DNA from: Lumbricus terrestris
Taxonomy: Eukaryota > Annelida > Clitellata > Crassiclitellata > Lumbricidae
Assembly: GCA_949752735.1 (NCBI GenBank)
Contig: OX457041.1
Coordinates: 30,586,400-30,650,399, forward strand
Length of the DNA: 64,000 nt
Reading direction: 5' to 3'
The notes beneath the pieces are model-generated. The model did no database searches and was not told the DNA's origin. It saw nothing but the letters and a program-made list of their open reading frames with translations. Both the position numbers and the translations under genes were made by a program. Shown in pieces: positions 63,901 through 64,000 of the stretch; positions within the stretch are counted from its first letter, which is position 1; each line of letters opens with the position of its first letter.

Positions 63901-63952
63901 GAAAGCGCCTTTGAATAGCCTATGCTGCAAGAGTCACTCAATAAATTTTTAG
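55928..63952 (+). CDS. SFXN2: Sideroflexin, SFXN2-like mitochondrial carrier
   Basis: Exons 55928-56100, 58539-58709, 59227-59325, 60041-60119, 61275-61360, 62006-62066, 62365-62431, 63536-63635 and, tentatively, 63889-63952. Phases 2,2,2,0,2,0,1,2 agree at every junction. Family blocks in order: [16 protein letters not shown] (N-terminal motif), [114 protein letters not shown] and [13 protein letters not shown] fit SFXN2 better than SFXN1/3. Sideroflexins are inner-membrane carriers; SFXN1 moves serine, and SFXN2 is linked to mitochondrial iron and haem. The ATG fits human SFXN2's short N-terminus. The last exon gives only a weak match ([13 protein letters not shown]) and a total of 299 aa against about 322, so the true 3' end may lie past the window. 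The first donor (AG|GTTGCT) is weak. Confidence 0.9.
57610..57645 (+). repeat. (AAT)n microsatellite
   Basis: ATAATAATAGTAATAATAATAA run in SFXN2 intron 1; a longer one is at 57900-57940 and a short one near 58030-58050. Confidence 0.85.
57896..57942 (+). repeat. (AAT)n microsatellite
   Basis: About 14 AAT units, uninterrupted, in SFXN2 intron 1. Confidence 0.93.
60340..60565 (+). repeat. Minisatellite, about 48-bp unit
   Basis: Five copies of TTGTAGGCATATAGCATACA, AAGTGTGAAGTCAAAACCTT and TGCACT; the last two have AATGTACAA for AGCATACAA. In SFXN2 intron 4. The minus-strand frame [12 protein letters not shown] is an artefact. Confidence 0.92.
61578..61777 (-). mobile_element. SINE, copy 6
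   Basis: Minus-strand copy: tail CATCCCTTCGAGCTCTTCAC, TCACGCCGAAGCGCTGAGCA, body, decayed B box (GGTGGATTCAAACCTGC) and head ACACCACCGCACCCC. In SFXN2 intron 5. Confidence 0.88.
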
Positions 63953-64000
63953 ATATGATACGATGAGAGAAATTTATATGTAGTGCTTATTGCTATTTTG

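Overview
This is eukaryotic, intron-rich animal nuclear DNA. Support comes from GT/AG-spliced genes with metazoan protein families, a eukaryotic tRNA-Asn without an encoded CCA, LINEs with their SINEs, mariner elements and very many hAT-type transposons. The repeat types suggest a marine invertebrate, perhaps an echinoderm or related deuterostome; this is an impression, not a demonstration.

Three protein genes, all on the + strand, can be rebuilt from exons whose phases agree. (1) TOMM20 (2181-6987, five exons, 147 aa) encodes the mitochondrial outer-membrane import receptor. (2) A clarin-family four-pass membrane protein (29524-44432) has three confident exons and one possible extra cassette exon. 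(3) A sideroflexin closest to SFXN2 (55928-63952) has nine exons; the last is uncertain because the window ends there. One tRNA-Asn(GTT) gene lies at 23774-23847. TOMM20 and SFXN2 are both mitochondrial, but nothing here shows that they are co-regulated.

Layout: 1-2180 holds little; 2181-6987 is TOMM20 with LINE and SINE debris in its introns; 7-29 kb is a transposon graveyard plus the tRNA; 29.5-44.4 kb is the clarin gene, whose introns hold a 161-bp satellite inside terminal inverted repeats, a mariner relic, a LINE with a long open RT frame, SINEs and a foldback element; 45-55 kb is a second graveyard, centred on a LINE cut by four separate insertions; 56-64 kb is SFXN2.

The most striking content is the nesting. 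Perfect or near-perfect 8-bp target-site duplications (TSDs) with CAG..CTG or related inverted ends mark well over a dozen hAT-type elements, several inside one another. At 16.3-23.2 kb a LINE is split by a 6.5-kb hAT, which holds a 3.85-kb transposon carrying a broken transposase-like gene, which in turn holds a 1.8-kb satellite-bearing element. Other highlights are a SINE whose 3' end copies the end of the local LINE ORF, including its stop codon, and a palindrome cut by a hAT MITE. All calls are by eye; no alignment or database search was run.
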